Assembly: GCA_037043015.1 (NCBI GenBank)
Contig: CM073321.1
Location: forward strand, 32,156,101 to 32,220,100
Direction of reading: 5' to 3'
DNA: 64,000 nt
DNA from: Bryum argenteum
Lineage: Eukaryota > Streptophyta > Bryopsida > Bryales > Bryaceae
Part shown: piece after piece, positions 34,842 to 45,369 of the stretch
Layout: every line of letters begins with the position of its first letter
Numbering within the stretch: the stretch's first letter is position 1
Notes under the pieces: model-generated
Told to the model about the DNA's origin: nothing
Seen by the model: the letters and a program-made list of their open reading frames with translations, nothing else
Databases searched by the model: none
Position numbers and translations under genes: made by a program

Positions 34842-36754
34842 TTATTGGGTATAATCCCTTGTCTCAAGTAAGCCATGATGTCCTCGTCTCGTAGTCGGCC
34901 GGAGTTTCCGCGGTATCCATGGTGGCTGCTGATTTGAAGCGACTTGTATGTACGGCTCATTAAAAGAGTCATCTATGCCTTCTTCGGTGGCATTGGTATC
35001 CCGGGAAAGGTAGTCTGCGACGATGTGTCGTCTTCCTGGTACAAAAACCACCTCGAAATCATATTCCATGAGGATCATGATCCACCGAGCGACTCTGCCG
35101 GTGATTAACGGTTGGTTCACTAAGTAAGATAGACTATGATGATCCACCATGAATCAATCTGTTTTCCCAACAGTAATGTCGAATTTCTTGACGCGTAGAC
35201 CATTGCCAGCGCTTCTCTCTCCGTGGTTGAATAATTTCTTTCGGCTTGATTCAGCAACCTGGTAGCGTATGAAACCGGTTGGTCGTGTTTACCGTTGACA
35301 TTTTGTGCCAGCATTACTCCCACGGCGATCTTGGAGGCATCTGTGTGGACGTGGAAAGGCTTGGCCCAGTTCGGTGCCAATAGTATCGGTGCCTTTGAAT
35401 ATGCTTGTTTTATTTTATCTAACGCTGTCTGTGCTGCCGGGGTCCAATCTCGGGGGTAGGAATACCCGGCATGATTTAAAGCGACTATCGGTGCCGTCGT
35501 CGGTGTGCTTAGCTTTTCGATGTACATTCTGTTGAACTGAGAGATTCCAAGCAATCTTTGGACGCCCTTTTGATCTTTCGGTGGAGTCATGTCTAGGATA
35601 TCTTGGATTTTGAAGGGATCAGGAAGTTTGCCATATTTGCAAACAATATAACCTAAGATGACTCCTGCGAAGAACAGAAACATGCATTTGTCGGCATTTA
35701 GGCTTACCCCGTTTTCTCTGCATGCCTGAAAAATTTGTCTTAATTGGTTAACATGGTCTTGCATTCGCCCATACACCGTGCCATCGTCTAGGTAGATGCG
35801 GAAGAATTTCTTCAAGTAGGGGCGAAAGATCAATTCCATGACACGTTGAAATGTCATGGGTGCGTTTTTCGCTCCAAACGGCATCCTTTCAAATTGGTAT
35901 GGACCCCACTCCGTGGAAAACGCGGTCTTGCTTTTGTCTTGCTCTGCCATGGCGACTTGATAATAGCCAGAAAAACAATCCAGGAATGAGTACATTTCAT
36001 GTCCTGCTACTTCGTCAATGATTTCTTCCATGTATGGTAAAGGATAGTGATCCTTTTTAGTTGCCGCATTAAGTTTACGAAAATCCACACAGATTCGTAA
36101 TGCGCCATTCTTTTTGGGAATGATGACCATCGGAGACAGCCAGGGTGCCGAGTCTACCGGGGATATAAACTTGGCAGAGAGCAGCTTGTCGAGCTCTGCT
36201 TTGACTCTGACAGCATAGTTTGGATTCATGCGGTACCGGCGTTGTTGTACCGGGTGAGCATTCGGTATCAGATCTATAGTGTGTTCGGCTATAGTCCTCG
36301 GTATCCCCTTTAAGTCTTCATGCGTCCAGGCAAAGATATCATGGTATTCTTTGAAGAGAGCTATTGTTGCTTGTTTGATTTCAGGCGGTGCGTCGGCGTT
36401 GATCTTGACATTCTTTGGTTCGTTTTCGGTGCCGAGGTTGACCAACTGTACTTGCTCTGTAGAGCCATGTGTCCACCCAGTGACTACTTGTTTACTTAAA
36501 GCTTCGGCTGCCGGAGTTTTATCAATTATGACTGTTTCGGAAACCTCGGTGGTGAACCTGGGTGGGATATCGAGGTATCCTCCTCTCAAAACCACGGCCG
36601 GCCAAGTGAATCTCCGCCCGGAATCAGTTAAGGTCGGCGTGGAACACCAGGGCTTCTTGCTCGTGCGTGAGACCTTTCCCCAGGCCCGTGCGGCGCGATT
36701 CCCGATCTGTTTGACTTTTTCTCGAGTGATGCAGCTGTCCACGGGAATGATCAT
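34842..36754 (-). pseudogene. Gypsy reverse transcriptase and RNase H, broken
   Basis: Reverse transcriptase motifs are intact in one frame: PWLSPMVIIPKKNGALRICVD, FLDCFSGYYQV, FERMPFGAKNAPMTFQ and the catalytic FRIYLDDGTVYG. RNase H follows with FHVHTDASKIAVGVMLAQ and NYSTTEREALAMVYA. A frame change near 35190 precedes its end (YEFEVVFVPGRRHIVADYLSR-like, 35150-34842). It lies directly downstream of protease in the same frame. Confidence 0.9.
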
Positions 36755-36781
36755 TGTTTTCCCGTATCTTCGAATTCTGAT

Positions 36782-37111
36782 CTAATTTCTGGCCCAGTCA
36801 TGAATTGCATTCATGTCTCTTAACCAAGGTCGGCCCAAAATCATAGGGAAATTGTTCTTTGTCGGCATGTCGATCGCGACGAAGGTTGCCGGTGTAGAGA
36901 TACCGTGAGTTGTGATGGCCACGGTAGAAAGTATTCCCAATGGGGTCACCGGGGCATCTTTCGCCATTCTCAAAACGAACTGTGCTGTTGTAGGTTGTGG
37001 TAGTCCCAACTGTTGTCTTAGGTGATCGCTGATAACGTTGACTCCGGAGCCTCCGTCAACTAATACATTGGCGATTGGTGTTGTCCTGTCGGACATGTAT
37101 GACGGCGGCAT
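36782..37111 (-). pseudogene. Gypsy aspartic protease
   Basis: A retropepsin-like fold with NVLVDGGSGVNVIS at the active-site turn and FPMILGRPWLRD at the flap/closing motif. The active site reads DGGSG rather than the common D-T/S-G-A. A TAG at 36782 separates it from reverse transcriptase in the same frame. Confidence 0.8.
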
Positions 37112-37269
37112 CGGTGTCTATGGTTGTCGCATTAATCTCCACGGTTGTCGTGCCTTTTGTTGGGATAGTGTGCATATTTTGCAGGTATGTCTGCAATTCT
37201 GGGCTAATCTTCAACAGATCGGCTAATGTAATGCGCACATCGGTTTTTTCTAATACTTGTTGCAGTTAT

Positions 37270-38640
37270 GGGACCACCGTTGTTTCCAGGTCGTTTTGAA
37301 TTTGAGTTCGCGATTTGTTCAATCTTTCCCAATCTTTGTTCCGCAAAAAAGGCTTGCGATGTTCTATGACATGTTTATCGGTTTTATCTAAGGTAGCCTT
37401 AGATCTTGTGGTTACAGCGGTACATCTTATATGGTAGCCACGTTGGTGCCGTGGACTTGGTAAGTGTAACTCCCCCTTTTTGCGGCGGTAACCGGTCTTT
37501 GCCGGGATGTCTTGCTTGGTGTCCGTGGTAAGCGGGTGTTGGCCGTGTTTTGTCTTAACACGCGGGGCATTGGCCTCGTCGGTGGTGCGGGGATCCGCAT
37601 TCCCGACCATCGTTTGTTTGGTTGAAACGCGTCTCACCGACTTCCTCCGGGTACATGGATCTTTGCGCTTTGTTCGCGTGGGCGGTATCTTCCGTTCTTT
37701 GCGAGTGTATTGGAAAACCCGACAACGTCACTGCATGTAGTTTGCCGCAAGTAGTGCGTGGTGCCGCTGTCCCCACGATAGGCGCTCTTGGTAGCGGAAG
37801 CAACGGTGTGTGTGTTTTGTCTATGATGCGATTCCTCGCTAATGTCATTGGCGGCCGTGAGTATCTCTCGCAACGTTTTTATACCGCGGATGATAATGCC
37901 TGTTGTATCCACGTTAGCAAGCCCTTTTTGAACCATTCACATAGGTAGTCTTCTTCAGCCGTTGGCCGAAGTTTGTCGGCCGATTGTTTGAATCTTTCGT
38001 AAAACTTGTCGACGAGTTCGTTTCTTTTTCTTGTCAGTATATTGGCTAAAGCTCGGAGTATTTCCGAGCTTGTTTTTAACTTTCGAACTTCGCAAAAAGC
38101 TACGCTCCATTTCTTCCCATGTCGGGCAACAAATGTTCGAAACTTCAAATCAATGTACCAGATTGATGTGGTTGCGAAGGAAGGGTGGTTCGAAGATGTT
38201 CAGTAGGTCTTGGTCTTTGTAACACCGTTGGTTCGAGCTATTACTTTAAACTGCGTATGTGCCAATCGGGATCTCCGGAGTCATCAAAGATTGGGTAAGG
38301 TATCTTTGGTAGCTTGATGAGCCGATCCCTTTCCCGATGCCATAGAAGCGGCTATGTTTGGATCAATCGGTGGTAGCCGTGATGGTCCGGCCGTAGTAGC
38401 GATGGGCGGAACGATCGTTGATGTTCCTACCCTTGGAGATAGTGTGAGTTTAATATTTCGATCTTGGCATTGGTGGCGTCGTTTTTGCCACCAAATCATC
38501 ATCATTTGTTGTTTCATCCATTGGAGAAGTTATCTCGTGGTATCTTGGTCTTCTTGGGGTATAACCTCCTCGGGTTCCGCGGTTCTTTCTTTGCTTTTCG
38601 TGGAGCATTGTGTCGTGTTTGACGTTTTTGTTTCCTCGTT
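37270..38640 (-). pseudogene. Gypsy gag, heavily frameshifted
   Basis: Pieces in different frames show the gag core: GDPDWHIRSLKVIARTNGV, WEEMERSF and LVDKFYERFKQSADKLRP. A basic, Pro-rich C-terminal region follows. No intact zinc knuckle was found, though scattered Cys residues lie near 37.6 kb. Confidence 0.55.
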
Positions 38641-38687
38641 TTCTTTGGATGACTCAACACTCCATCCCCAAAGCGTAGTCGCCAAAA

Positions 38688-39485
38688 TGTTAGCGCAGGT
38701 AACGAGGATGGAGTCTTTCTGAGCTAATCCATTTGGAGTAGCGAGTTTGGGATGGCGATGGATAACGAGGAGGCGAGCTATCTTTCGGTTTAACGAGGAC
38801 GGCGAGGAGTAGCCAAAAAGGCGGCGTTGACTTGACAACATTGGTTGTCTTTGCGGAAGGAGGGGCATTTGATCGTCTTCTTCTTTCTTATTTTTACTTT
38901 ACCCACGAATAGAATCGGTGGGTAGTCGCGATCTTGAAGGGAAAAGAGAGGGGGTACAGGCGTTTAACCGTGGCAATAAATGAGGTCACCGGCCCCGTGA
39001 ACTGTCCGTCCGTTGTCTCTGGGACCTTCATTGTAACCTCCGGTGATCTTTGTATGCGATGAAGGTACCGTGGGTGTAGAACGTCTAAGACAAAGATTAG
39101 GGTTCTTGCCGCGAAGTCTACCAAGAAGCCTCGGTGTTCGGAGATGCGGTGAGAGATGAGGAGACACAGGATGGGAGAGAAGATCGTGGGCTCATGGCTT
39201 TGTATTCAATTGATAACAACGGAAAGATATTCAAGCGTTACGCAAGATAAATCGAACATATCCTCGCTACGGTGACTACAACGAGTGTCTCTCTCCTATT
39301 TTCTACAACCTTTATACTACGGTCGCCACGGATATCCCTAAACCGAACGGTGCCTTTATCGATTGCCGAGGCATCTGCGATTAATCTTTGGTGCTTCCCA
39401 CCGAAAAAGTCTTTGCTATCTCCGTTTCTGCGCGCCTTTCTCGCTTTGGCCGCCGAGGTTACCCGATGACGTCAGTCGGGTAACA
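38688..39485 (-). repeat. Gypsy 5' LTR
   Basis: 798 bp, same termini as the 3' LTR. On the minus strand it is followed by TTT and TGGCGACTACGC, a plausible tRNA primer site. Confidence 0.9.
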
Positions 39486-40387
39486 CTCCACGGTATTAAC
39501 GTTCTTTGGGATGCATTGAATAGCATCGTTGAAAGCCGTTAAAGCATCTTCTTCCGGGATGAGCATGCTCTTCTTCTTTGTCGCCTCGGCCGACTTCTTT
39601 ACGGGAGCTTCTCTCCTCATTACCGGCGAGTCAGCCGTCGTGCTGGTTGGAGGGGCAAGCCTTGTAGCACGTTGCGGGCCTGTTTGGGTCGTGCTCTGTA
39701 CGCCGCTCCCCGTTGCTGTCAGCCCAAATCCCTCGAGTGGAGCTTTCCCTTTGAGGTGTATAGTCTTCGCCATTATATCAGCGTGCGTCAGAGCAGAGAC
39801 TACAGATCGCACTTTGATCGCGAGCTGCTTGGCCTTGAGAGCTCCCCCCTGTTTGGTTTGCCATGCTTTAGTAAGCATATCCTGTTTCAGTGTTGATTTG
39901 ATATCATCGAAACTGGACGCCTCTAAGCTCTCCAACAACTGCCCCAAGTCGAAACGAGTCTGCTTGATATCGATCAGTATGGCGTAGTTGTAGGCACACT
40001 CCTTGTCATTCTCCTTGAAGGTTGTGCACGTCGCTATGACTTCCTTCTCTGTTTCGTGGTCGAAGTCAGTGAGTTCGGAGTCGATGTCAACGCACATGGG
40101 GTCTTCTACATCTCCTTCGTATGTGACGACAAGGGTGAGGAATGCTGTGTATGGGATCCATCTCGCAGACCACGAAACCACTTTCGATGGGTCTTTGAAT
40201 TCCCAGCAGTCCAATTGCTTTGTGTCATCTCCATCGTCTTCTTCAGCGTCCAGCGGCCTGAGTTTGAAGAAGTGTTGGAGCGCCTCTTGAACTCGTGCCT
40301 TCTCTTGATTGTTCATGTAAAGGTTGTGTTAGTTGATAGTATCGGTTTTGATACACATGAAGCGTAGTTCATACATCCTAGAACTTG

Positions 40388-40785
40388 CAGTTTAGCTCGA
40401 CTCGAGCTAAACTGTAGAGGCCTGCTTCATCAACAATTTAGCTCGAGTCGAGCTAAACTGTAGGGACATCTGTCACCTACAGTTTAGCTCGACTCGAGCT
40501 AAATCAAGAATGAAACAGCCTCTGATTTTAGCTTCAGTCGAGCTAAACACTGTTGTTGGCACAAGCCCCTACAGTTTAGCTCGACTTGAGCTAAACTGTA
40601 GAGGCCTATTTTATCAATAGTTTTGCTCGAGTCGAGCTAAACTGCAGGGACATCTGTCACCTACAGTTTAGCTCGACTCGAGCTTAACTGTTATTGAAAC
40701 AGGCCTCTACAGTTTAGCTCGAGTCGAGCTAAACTGTAGTGGACACAAGCCACTACAGAGTTTAGCTCGACTCGAGCTAAACTGT
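40388..40785. repeat. E2 palindrome array upstream of ParB/methyltransferase-like gene, 46-bp phase
   Basis: Nine palindromes have centres at 40401, 40447, 40493, 40537, 40585, 40631, 40677, 40723 and 40771, giving spacing of 46, 46, 44, 48, 46, 46, 46 and 48. The best copies have 13-bp arms (half-site CAGTTTAGCTCGA). Spacers repeat as a set of four (for example GGGACATCTGTCACCTA after the second and sixth palindromes), so the array is a tandem duplication of a four-palindrome unit of about 185 bp. It starts about 70 bp upstream of the start codon at 40316. Confidence 0.95.
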
Positions 40786-40789
40786 GGGG

Positions 40790-41700
40790 TGGACCTATCT
40801 AATTACTGCCTAAATTAACATTAGTATGCCGGTAAGATTATCACTTGTCTGCCATTTTTCTTCTTTTAGTCGATATTCCGATTGTTTGATGCGCTTGGCC
40901 TTTGCTTGACCTGCACAAGAATGTGATTGATCATCATTTTGGAATGATGTGATAAACTTTGTTGGCTTGTTAGAATTCGTGGTGAGTTAGTGATATTGTA
41001 TGAAATGAATTGCTTGTGTAGTTGGATTGGGAGTTTAATGATAGTGTAGCTCAAAGACAAAGTCTAATTTCTCCATGCATAAGACGACCCAATCCAACAG
41101 AAAATGCTGCATCTATTGTTTGTTTGAATGCTTCAACAGGAATGCAGTTAGGAAAGAAGTGCTATTGTGGAGAACAGAAATCAAATATTGCAGAGCACAT
41201 TCGAAGTCAAATGAGCAAACAAAATTGGTACTATAGTGCTGGGCACATTCAAAGATAAAATGAACAAAGAAACTGGTACTGTATGTTACAAAATGAACAT
41301 GACAAACAATGCACAACAATGGAAGCAAGAATCAACCCAAGAATACAAACACTCACCGAAAGTGCGCAAATACTTCACTGTCGAGCTAAATCTCAAACTA
41401 ACAATTGCAAAATTTCGTAAGAGGGAGAAAATTTGAGTTCAAACCCGTTCCTACTTGCGATGAATCAGAAATTGCGTGGATGTATGCTTCTCAAATGGAA
41501 TGCAATCAAAGTAGATTAAAGTTGAGACCAGAAACTTACAAGAAAGAAAATTCCGTCGCTGCAAATCAGGTGTCGCCGCAAATCACTCCGCCGTACTCCG
41601 CAAGCAGCAGTCTCCAGCAACCGTCGCTGCAAACCAAAACGAGCCGGAACACCAAATTTCTCTAACGAACATGAACACCAAATTTCACTAACTCAGAAAC
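40790..41700. other. Spacer between palindrome array and GC-rich leader
   Basis: AT-rich, no supported gene. Near 41180-41320 a roughly 55-bp GTTCATTTTATCTTTGAATGTGC-like phrase occurs twice on the minus strand. It is probably the first intron or untranslated leader of the long gene. Confidence 0.3.
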
Positions 41701-41729
41701 TCAAAATTTATGAAATGAGCAAACTACAA

Positions 41730-42130
41730 TATTTTTCTAATGCAGCAGAAGAATTTGAGTAAACCCTTGTGCAAGCGCAAAGCAGTAAACCCTAGTGAAC
41801 AGGTAGAGAGTGACGACCTAGAGGTACCTGCGTCCTGCGATAACGCGCAGCGGCACCAGCGAAGACACCGAAGACAGCACCTCCGAGCAGGACCGGCGAG
41901 CCGCACCCAGCGAGCAAGCAGCACCGAGCGAGCAGATGTTTCATTTGGCGAAGCGAGGTACCTCCCTCCGCTCCGCCCAAGAAAGGACTTCTGTCGCCCA
42001 AATCGCAGGAGCAAACCCTCCGATGTGCGCTCCTTTTCTGAACTCACTTCTGAACTCCTCCTCGGCCTCCTCCTTGTCGCAAACCAAAAAAACTAAAAAC
42101 CGCAGCTAAACTACAGCGCGTCGAGAGAAA
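41730..42130 (-). promoter_or_regulatory. Possible promoter and leader of the E2 ParB/methyltransferase-like gene
   Basis: A GC-rich, CpG-containing tract lies in AT-rich surroundings, upstream of the minus-strand gene and matched in position by 10.7-11.3 kb in E1. No convincing protein is encoded. The assignment rests on composition and position only. Confidence 0.25.
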
Positions 42131-42380
42131 TGGCGGCAAAACAACCAGGCGCAATACGACAAAAACTCTATCCTCACAAGCCAGCAAAACGACAAGAATC
42201 GATGGCGCGAACTCCAAGTGAAAACTGCAGCCCTCTGCGTGTGCGAGCGTGGAGGAGTTAGGAAAAAAAACGGAGGAAATGCGCCTGCACTGGCCAGTAA
42301 GTGGGGGGATGGGGGGATGGACACTGCCTCGAAATGGCGGCGGTGGTGGGACGTGGGGGTCCCATCACAAAAACTTTTTG

Positions 42381-42480
42381 CATGCCCATGATCATGTGCA
42401 TGGGCATGGTCATGCACATGGTCATACACACATACATGGCCATGTACATGACCATGCCCATGCACATGATCATGGGCATG
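42381..42480. repeat. 100-bp near-perfect CATG-rich palindrome
   Basis: The entire 100 bases match their own reverse complement except for a few central positions. The sequence is built of CATGNN hexamers, beginning CATGCCCATGATCATG and ending with its mirror. It could extrude as a cruciform or give a long RNA hairpin. An open frame through it yields His-rich HGHAHDH repeats, which is a consequence of the hexamer. Confidence 0.9.
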
Positions 42481-42489
42481 GAAATAAAT

Positions 42490-44480
42490 TTTACTTTAGT
42501 GGAAAACTTTTTTACTTATTAGACAAAAGTTTGTTACTAAGTATGTTTACTATTTATTTCACTAATTTTTTGCTACATTTTGACTACGATTTGACTATGT
42601 TTATGTCCAAATTTTGTCTAAATTCTTACTAAGTAAATGTTTAGGTTTTTAATGAAAGTTTGTGACTAAATTTAGTACTCTAAGGTACTCTAAATTCTTA
42701 GTTTTAACTCTTAATTAGAGAGTAAGTTGTTCCCTATTTACTGTAATAAAGAGCTGTCATGTTTTGTTTTTATCTCTATAGTATACATACTAAAAACCAT
42801 TTTAAAATAAAAATAATTCTATATAAGGCTCTTCACTTTGTAATTGATTTGTAATTTTTTAATCATCCAAGTAAAACAAATATACTGTATTTGTAACAAA
42901 AATTGTCTTATACATATTAACTCCTTCTACTTCTAAAGTATGTACCATTTTCAGATGATGGGTATTTACAGGTACAAATAATATTTTGTTAGTATAAATA
43001 AATATAACCATAAGTTTTTAGAAACGTGAATTTTTGTTTTGTACTCTAGTCACATTGAGGTTAACTTAAGTATGAAAAGATATATGCGATTACATCGAAA
43101 TCAAAAGTTTAAAAAAAAAATTTGATGTCATTTTAAAAAAAATTAGGTATCAAAATGATCACTCTCTATCATAATACCTCTATTATATTTCAGAAAAGAA
43201 AATAATTAAATAAATAAATAAGTAAGAATCTAACTCTTTGAAAAATAAGTACTTTTTCGTATTACTCGTTAATAAATAATATCATTAATGAATTATTTTT
43301 TGGATAATATAAGTCTTAATGAAGAGATTTTTTAATACACATTTAATTTGTCAATCAGTAGATACTTTATAGACTTTTCAGAAATATGTTAATGTACAGA
43401 AATAAATAAATATACAATTATATAATAAATTGATCAGCAAAAGATACAATATCTTATAAATATAGTACTTTGAAAAATAACTGTCAATAAACAAATTATT
43501 GAATACACATAGAAATAAGAGATTATTGATTAGACTATTTATTAAACATTTTAATATAACTTAATATATATATAATTTAAGGAACTCATACATAATACAT
43601 GATAAATACATGATCTTAAGAATTTGGTATTTGAAAAGAGTAGGTCAAAAAATATATTCTTTAGAAAGTTCAATTAATAGTTTTATTGACTATTAACCAA
43701 TAAATATAGTATTTTATAGATATGTTATTTAGGTATAAGAAATTAATAAATACACTCTTTCATAGTAGATTATTTGAGAGAAGGTTAGGAATAGATTATT
43801 ACTACATATGAAATACACTTGTTTTTTGGAAATGGGCTGTTATTGCATAAAGTTATTGTTGAATATATTAGTTTATATATAGATAATTAAAAATATAATA
43901 TGATATTTTTTAGATTTTTGGTACTTTTATAAGTAGTGTCTTTGAGAACATTAGTTAATAACTGAATTATTAATTCAAACATTATTTTGAAATTCAAAAT
44001 TTGATGATAAGAGATTCATAAATATAATTAAGTAGGACAGTGAATGTGTGCACAAATGCAAATTTGGATTTTTTTGATGTCCAATGTAGGTTAATGATAT
44101 AAAGTGTTGTGAAACTATAAAAACATGCTATAGCCTAGAGGGTTTCAATAAAATTCATAACTTAGAAGCTATAAATATTGCCTATTATGTAGAATTATGT
44201 AGAATATTGCCTATTACGAGCTATATAAATTAAAAAAGACATATTTTAGATAGTATAATGCCTATGATTACATTCTAAAAATATGAAAACATATATTCGT
44301 GTACATTGTTGGCCACATTGTTATTTACATTGTACAACGATCATTTCTGTACATTTATTCTTATTGCATGTTCATTTAAAACCATTTTTTTTCTTTAGTA
44401 TGCATTTAAATATATTTATAAAGTAGTAGAATAGATTATTAATGAAAAGTCACGTTTAAAACATAAATACGTCGATGAAG
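42490..44480. other. Very AT-rich spacer
   Basis: No gene, domain or clear repeat seen over about 2 kb. Confidence 0.4.
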
Positions 44481-44491
44481 TTCATCACTCT

Positions 44492-44755
44492 CTAAGGTTG
44501 TTCAAACGACCATTTGTTCTCAGGCCAATCTTTTAGCCTCTGTGGTGTTTTGCGCTCGAAGGAACGGAATATAAGACTACCAATAGGGCCAATAAACTTC
44601 TTGTCCTTTTCAAGAAACTCGATACCATTGCTACAGAATTTGAAGAGAATTAGCACCCACTCCACATCAAGCCAATTCGTCGCTGTAGGCAGCTCTGCGT
44701 CTAAAGCGCTGAACATTCTACGTTCTGAAGGCATTGCTAAGGATGGAAGGCTCAC
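44492..44755 (-). pseudogene. E3: fragment of the methyltransferase-like gene exon 2
   Basis: Minus-strand FLEKDKKFIGPIGSLIFRSF and RKTPQRLKDWPENKW match E2 exon 2 (FLEKREKFVGPVGSIIFRSF, TPQRLGNWPENSW). Only about 40 codons remain, flanked by unrelated sequence. It is a relic of another copy of the same family, lying inside the E2 interior. Confidence 0.75.
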
Positions 44756-45240
44756 AATGAGGCTGAGTCTTTTCTACTTTGCAAGCGGCATTCTAAATCA
44801 GGTGGATTAGACAATAGAGTGTTGAGTACATGAGTGTTGAATACATGGGCAATAATGAGTTATCAGTCAGGATATATTATCGAGTACTGTAAGATAGTCT
44901 TATAGAGAAGCTTATTCATTTAAAAGTATAGTTTCTACAAATAATTTCAAAAATATAATTTCAATAAACGTAAATAATTATTACAATCCTTAATTTGAAG
45001 TATGAACATCTTTTTTAAAAAAGAAATGTCCAAGATTAACTACAATACTTAAAATAAATATAAATTATACTATATTGCATGGAATACATCATAATAGGGC
45101 GTGAAGAGTTTCATATGTTTATGACTCATAATAATAATCACAACGAAAGCAATCTAATTATGATGAAATAAACTCGATTCTGTTAAAACACGTAATTTTT
45201 TATAATGATATTCTTCACTGATTTTGAGAAAATTAATGTG

Positions 45241-45360
45241 GGTTTAGCTTGGGTGGAGGTAAATGTACCCACACAGTACATTTGGCTCAACTCAAGCTCA
45301 ATTTTCATCAATTTGATAATCTGAATATTCCCATTATAACGAATTACGTGTTTTAAGCTT
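45241..45360. pseudogene. E3: worn intron-2-like palindrome pair and flank
   Basis: Two decayed E2-type palindromes about 38 bp apart (centres near 45253 and 45291) share spacer text (CCACACA, then ACA) with E2 intron 2. CpG in the core has become CA or TG. The following ATTCCCATTATAACGAATTACGTG also occurs at 295-320 beside E0. Confidence 0.5.
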
Positions 45361-45369
45361 ACGTTTAAG

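Larger units (their letters stand above)
30051..39485 (-). mobile_element. Ty3/gypsy LTR retrotransposon inserted in the ParB/methyltransferase-like exon
   Basis: Full-length 9435-bp element with LTRs at 30051-30845 and 38688-39485, ends TGTTA...TAACA, and target duplication CTCCA at 30046-30050 and 39486-39490. On the minus strand the internal order is primer-binding-like TGGCGACTACGC, gag, protease, reverse transcriptase, RNase H, integrase, then an extra coiled-coil reading frame, and a purine tract AGAGGGCAAAA before the 3' LTR. Protease-RT-RNaseH-integrase is the Ty3 order. Several frame changes and stops make this copy inactive. Confidence 0.95.
26907..40316 (-). pseudogene. E2 ParB-like/methyltransferase-like three-exon gene, split by a gypsy insertion
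   Basis: Exon 1 is 40316-39486 plus 30045-29437, exon 2 is 29257-27905 and exon 3 is 27740-26907. The exons total 1209 codons including the stop. Introns are GTAAGT...TTGCAG (29258-29436) and GTAAGC...TTGTAG (27741-27904). Residues 1-290 are an unrecognised acidic region. Residues about 300-430 are ParB-like, with FWIINGRHSVAASKQM near 29720-29775. Residues about 740-960 resemble a permuted N4/N6 DNA methyltransferase: VGIIDFRL at the motif IV place, a CWFFICGDD strand, SPHERI, then a motif-I-like IFLVYAGGKAVCA. Residues about 1090-1140 are a coiled coil rich in Glu/Gln. Two in-frame stops (TGA 29464-29466; TAG 28643-28645) and the gypsy element inactivate it. Domain names are my reading and need profile searches. 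Confidence 0.65.

Noticed and set aside
40388-40785. Repeat-spacer array resembling CRISPR
   Set aside because: Spacers recur in sets of four rather than being unique, the repeats are full palindromes with a free centre, there are no cas genes, and the context is eukaryotic.
41740-42096. Plus-strand 118-codon protein
   Set aside because: Composition reflects the GC-rich tract. No homologue in E1 and no domain; a leader/promoter reading fits the context better.
42249-42632. His-rich proteins read through the CATG repeat on both strands
   Set aside because: The frames arise from the CATG hexamer palindrome and have no independent coding support.
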